Shown piece by piece: positions 61,363-64,000 of a DNA stretch of 64,000 bases (within the stretch, counting starts at the first letter, position 1; each line of letters starts with the position of its first letter). The DNA lies in NCBI RefSeq assembly GCF_022179805.1, contig NZ_BPUO01000007.1, positions 186,001-250,000 on the forward strand, given 5' to 3'. A program made the position numbers and the translations under genes. The notes beneath the pieces were generated by a model. It was not told the origin of the DNA. It searched no databases and was given only the letters and a program-made list of their open reading frames with translations. This DNA is from Cupriavidus pauculus (GTDB taxonomy: Bacteria; Pseudomonadota; Gammaproteobacteria; Burkholderiales; Burkholderiaceae).

Positions 61363-61445
61363 TTGGTGCTGCACTTGTGGGTGGTGGTTCGGGGGCTAAC
61401 GTCGGGGAAAACTTTGTTTTGAATGTGCTTTGTTAGGGCTTGATG

Positions 61446-61495
61446 CGCTGGCCCCTCACCCCCGCCCCTCTCCCGCTTGCGGGAGAGGGGAGCAA
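61446..61495. repeat. Half copy of the GGGAGAGGGG palindromic repeat
   Basis: CCCTCACCCCCGCCCCTCTCCC followed by GCGGGAGAGGGGAGC corresponds to the right half of the composite elements, with the preceding TGCGC... spacer end retained. It lies just downstream of the hydratase stop codon. Confidence 0.8.
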
Positions 61496-61517
61496 ACCTT
61501 CCGTGGAGCAAGCTCCT

Positions 61518-62306
61518 TTACTGCACCTTCCACATTGGCGCGCGTTTCTCCAGGAACGAGCGCACGCCGTCGCGGCCTTCGGCTGATGCGCGGATGGCGG
61601 CGATGCGGTTGGCGGTATCGGCCAGCAGGTCGCTGTCGATCTCGCGGCCGGCCACTTCCTGCACCAGCCGCTTGCTTTCGCGTACCGCGTTCGGGCTGTT
61701 GTTCACCAGGGTGGCGGCGATCTCGGCCACCTTTTCGTCCAGCTCCTGCGGCGGCACCACGGCGTGCAGGAAGCCCAGCCGCAGCGCCTCGGCCGCGTCG
61801 AAGCGCTCGGCGGTGATGAAGTAGCGGCGCGCGGCCTGCTCGCCCATCGCGCGGATCACATACGGGCTGATAGTGGCCGGCAGCAGGCCCAGCTTGGCCT
61901 CCGACAGGCAGAAGTTGGCGTTCGCCGATGCCACCGCAATGTCGCAGGCCGCCACCAGGCCCATGCCACCGGCATAGGTGTCGCCCTGCACGCGGGCGAT
62001 GACCGGCTTGGGGCAGACCCATACCGTGTGCAGCATCTGCGCCAGCGTCAGCGCGTCGGCGCGGTTCTCGTCGTCCGAGTAGCCGGCCATCTTCTTCATC
62101 CAGTTCAGGTCGGCGCCGGCGCAGAACGCCGGGCCCGTGCCGGTCAGGACGATGGCGCGCACATCGGGCGTGTCGCCCAGCGCGCGGAAGGCGCCGGTCA
62201 GTTCGGCGATGACGGTTTCATTGAACGCGTTGCGCACATCGGGCCGGTTCAGCGTGACGGTGGCGATGTGGCGCTCGGCCGTAACGTCTAGCGTCGTGAA
62301 TTGCAT
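61518..62306 (-). CDS. Methylglutaconyl-CoA hydratase-like enoyl-CoA hydratase
   Basis: The 262-residue crotonase has the oxyanion motif AFCAGADLNWMKKMAGYSDD, and the second motif AGGMGLVAACDIAVAS. The phrase LNWMKKMAGYS is typical of LiuC-type methylglutaconyl-CoA hydratases. The ATG at 62306 has a strong GGAGGAG 4 bp upstream. The neighbouring genes (MCC beta, MCC alpha, HMG-CoA lyase) complete the leucine pathway. Confidence 0.9.
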   Translation of the reverse strand: MQFTTLDVTAERHIATVTLNRPDVRNAFNETVIAELTGAFRALGDTPDVRAIVLTGTGPAFCAGADLNWMKKMAGYSDDENRADALTLAQMLHTVWVCPKPVIARVQGDTYAGGMGLVAACDIAVASANANFCLSEAKLGLLPATISPYVIRAMGEQAARRYFITAERFDAAEALRLGFLHAVVPPQELDEKVAEIAATLVNNSPNAVRESKRLVQEVAGREIDSDLLADTANRIAAIRASAEGRDGVRSFLEKRAPMWKVQ

Positions 62307-62331
62307 GTCTCCTCCGGAATCGGTGTGGTTA

Positions 62332-63258
62332 TCAGGATGTCTGGCCGGCGGTGCGGGTACGTGCGGGCTGGCTGCGCTCCGGTACTTCGTCAAACGGCAA
62401 TCCCAGGCGGCGGAAGAATTCGTCCACGGCCGGCAGCCACACCGCCACGCCAGCGCGGTTGCTGAACAGCCGGTGCGAATCGCCGTCGAACTCGCCTACG
62501 TCGAAAAAGCGCGCTTCCTTGGCCGCCCCGCTCACCTGCGCCTTGTAGCTGTTGAACATGCGCTCGGGCAGCGGCCACGGCCAGTAGCTGTCGTTGTCGC
62601 CATAGATCCATAGCGACGGATAGCGCGCGCCGCGTCCGTAGTCGCCAAACGCGTCGATCAGGTTGTTCTCCCAGCCCACGCAGTTGTCGTTGCGCAGGCC
62701 GCCCGCGAAATTGACCACGCCGACCACGCCCGGATACCCGATGGCGGATAGCGCCATCGTCGACAAGCCGCCATGCGACTGGCCGATAACGACGATACGC
62801 GTCGGATCGACGTACGGCTGCTGCGACAGGTAGTCCAGCGCGGCAACCACGTCCTCGGCCTGCATCATGCCGTTGCCGCGCACGTCGCAGCTACCGCCCA
62901 CGTACTGGCCGCCCGACTTGGAAAACCCCTGCCGCATCGGCAGCGCCACCACATAGCCACGCCGCACGAATTCGGCGGTCTGCGCCGCAAAGCGCGCGCG
63001 GCCCTGGAAGGCGGGCTTGCCCGGCGACTTGCCGTGGTTGATCACCACCAGCGGGAACGGCCCCTCGCCGGCCGGCCGGAAGATCGTTGTCTCCAGGTCC
63101 ACGGTGGCTTGCAGCCCCACCTTCGGCACCATCACCACCTGCTCGACGGTCTGCGCCGGAAATGCCGCCTGGGCGATGGCCTGCCCGCACCATGCGATGC
63201 AGGCCAGCGCGGCCAGCATCATCCTGGCGCCTTGGACGGTGGGAACAACTCGGGACAT
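62332..63258 (-). CDS. Exported alpha/beta-hydrolase (dienelactone hydrolase-like)
   Basis: The 308-residue protein has a signal peptide (about 1-30, ending GQAIAQA) and an alpha/beta-hydrolase core with the nucleophile in GQSHGG. It resembles prolyl oligopeptidase or dienelactone hydrolase-like enzymes. It lies between MCC beta and the hydratase, though as an exported enzyme it is not an expected leucine-pathway member. Substrate unknown. Confidence 0.85.
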   Translation of the reverse strand: MSRVVPTVQGARMMLAALACIAWCGQAIAQAAFPAQTVEQVVMVPKVGLQATVDLETTIFRPAGEGPFPLVVINHGKSPGKPAFQGRARFAAQTAEFVRRGYVVALPMRQGFSKSGGQYVGGSCDVRGNGMMQAEDVVAALDYLSQQPYVDPTRIVVIGQSHGGLSTMALSAIGYPGVVGVVNFAGGLRNDNCVGWENNLIDAFGDYGRGARYPSLWIYGDNDSYWPWPLPERMFNSYKAQVSGAAKEARFFDVGEFDGDSHRLFSNRAGVAVWLPAVDEFFRRLGLPFDEVPERSQPARTRTAGQTS

Positions 63259-63287
63259 GACGACAACCAACCCTTCGAATCAAAAAA

Positions 63288-64000
63288 TTACATGCGGAAA
63301 ACGCCGAACTTCATGTCACCGATCGGTGCATTGAGGCTGGCGGAAAGCCCGAGGCCCAGCACGGTACGCGTTTGCGCCGGGTCGATGACACCGTCATCCC
63401 ACAGTCGCGCGCTGGCGTAGTACGGATGCCCCTGGGCTTCATACTGGTCGCGGATCGGCGCCTTGAACGCCTCTTCCTCGTCGGCGCTCCACTGGCCGCC
63501 CTTGGCCTCGATGCCGTCGCGGCGCACGGTAGCCAGCACGCTGGCGGCCTGCTCGCCGCCCATCACCGAGATCCGCGCGTTCGGCCACATCCACAGGAAG
63601 CGCGGCGAATACGCACGGCCGCACATGCCGTAGTTGCCGGCGCCGAACGAGCCGCCGATGATCACCGTGAACTTGGGCACCTGCGCGGTGGCCACGGCCG
63701 TCACCATCTTGGCGCCGTTGCGCGCGATGCCTTCGTTCTCGTACTTGCGGCCGACCATGAAGCCCGTGATGTTCTGCAGGAACACCAGCGGAATCTTGCG
63801 CTGGCAGCACAGCTCGATAAAGTGCGCACCCTTCAGCGCCGACTCCGAGAACAGGATGCCGTTGTTGGCGATGATGCCCACCGGGTAGCCCCAGATCCGC
63901 GCAAAGCCGCAGACCAGCGTGGTGCCGTAGCGCGCCTTGAACTCGTCGAACTCGGAGCCGTCGACGATGCGGGCAATCACCTCGCGCACGTCATATGGCT
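63288..64000 (-). CDS. Methylcrotonyl-CoA carboxylase beta subunit, C-terminal part (runs off the right edge)
   Basis: About 237 residues of the carboxyltransferase domain are present; the start lies beyond position 64000. [39 protein letters not shown] and [16 protein letters not shown] are typical of MCC/PCC beta subunits, and the cysteine-rich [22 protein letters not shown] is closest to MCC. It transfers carboxyl from biotin to methylcrotonyl-CoA together with the alpha subunit encoded 6.6 kb downstream. Confidence 0.94.
   Translation of the reverse strand, partial: PYDVREVIARIVDGSEFDEFKARYGTTLVCGFARIWGYPVGIIANNGILFSESALKGAHFIELCCQRKIPLVFLQNITGFMVGRKYENEGIARNGAKMVTAVATAQVPKFTVIIGGSFGAGNYGMCGRAYSPRFLWMWPNARISVMGGEQAASVLATVRRDGIEAKGGQWSADEEEAFKAPIRDQYEAQGHPYYASARLWDDGVIDPAQTRTVLGLGLSASLNAPIGDMKFGVFRM

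Larger units (their letters stand above)
61173..61517. other. Intergenic region upstream of bioA
   Basis: This 345-bp region between bioA and the hydratase gene holds the half-copy palindromic repeat (61446-61495) and a run of GTTGGGCG-like repeats (61306-61362). No BirA-type operator was clearly recognised. No small gene is convincing. Confidence 0.5.

Overview
The window looks like a chromosomal segment of a high-GC betaproteobacterium of the family Burkholderiaceae, most likely Cupriavidus or a close relative. The evidence is the gene set (SlmA beside a HAD phosphatase and ArgB, the short type of ArgC, Kdo hydroxylase, MetX-MetW, a Zur/COG0523/DksA cluster) and the strong GC bias at third codon positions. 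Almost everything is ordinary coding DNA. The exceptions are the left edge, which is lower in GC and carries the 5' ribozyme part of a group II intron, and several small palindromic repeats. No rRNA, tRNA, IS element, prophage or CRISPR array was seen.

Layout. 1-1124: group II intron 5' portion (minus strand), ending 92 bp upstream of thiD. 1.2-8.9 kb: thiamine synthesis, with thiD (+), a PGDYG protein, a hotdog thioesterase, and the TPP-riboswitch-led operon thiC-thiO-thiS-thiG-thiE (-). 9-16 kb: AidB-like flavoprotein, a chemoreceptor, and a divergent GMC alcohol oxidoreductase/aldehyde dehydrogenase pair. 16-21 kb: Kdo hydroxylase, metK behind a SAM-II-like riboswitch, two lipid A acyltransferases, dapF. 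21-29 kb: PPK2, patatin, pyrE, exonuclease III, an orphan YgiT-type zinc finger, argC, M48 protease, ampG. 29-34.5 kb: metX-metW behind a second SAM-II-like riboswitch plus terminator, slmA, HAD phosphatase, argB. 34.5-42 kb: CWC protein, LysR regulator, copper proteins (PCuAC, YcnI) around a RegB/RegA-type redox two-component system, then hslVU. 42-50 kb: Bug receptor and a zinc-homeostasis cluster (Zur-like regulator, COG0523 GTPase, DksA with a degenerate zinc site, second COG0523 protein lacking CXCC, small membrane protein, TonB receptor). 50-64 kb: minus-strand leucine/isovalerate catabolism (MCC beta, methylglutaconyl-CoA hydratase, MCC alpha, HMG-CoA lyase) with the biotin operon bioA-bioF-bioD-bioB placed between the two MCC subunit genes.

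How the parts fit. The two SAM-II-like elements sit in front of the gene that makes the methionine precursor (metX) and the gene that makes SAM (metK), so both ends of the pathway could respond to SAM. The biotin genes sit next to the biotin-dependent MCC carboxylase. The zinc cluster combines a regulator, metal-handling GTPases, a transcription factor without a complete zinc finger and an outer-membrane receptor. Five copies or half-copies of a GGGAGAGGGG palindrome mark intergenic junctions, mostly at the ends of operons.
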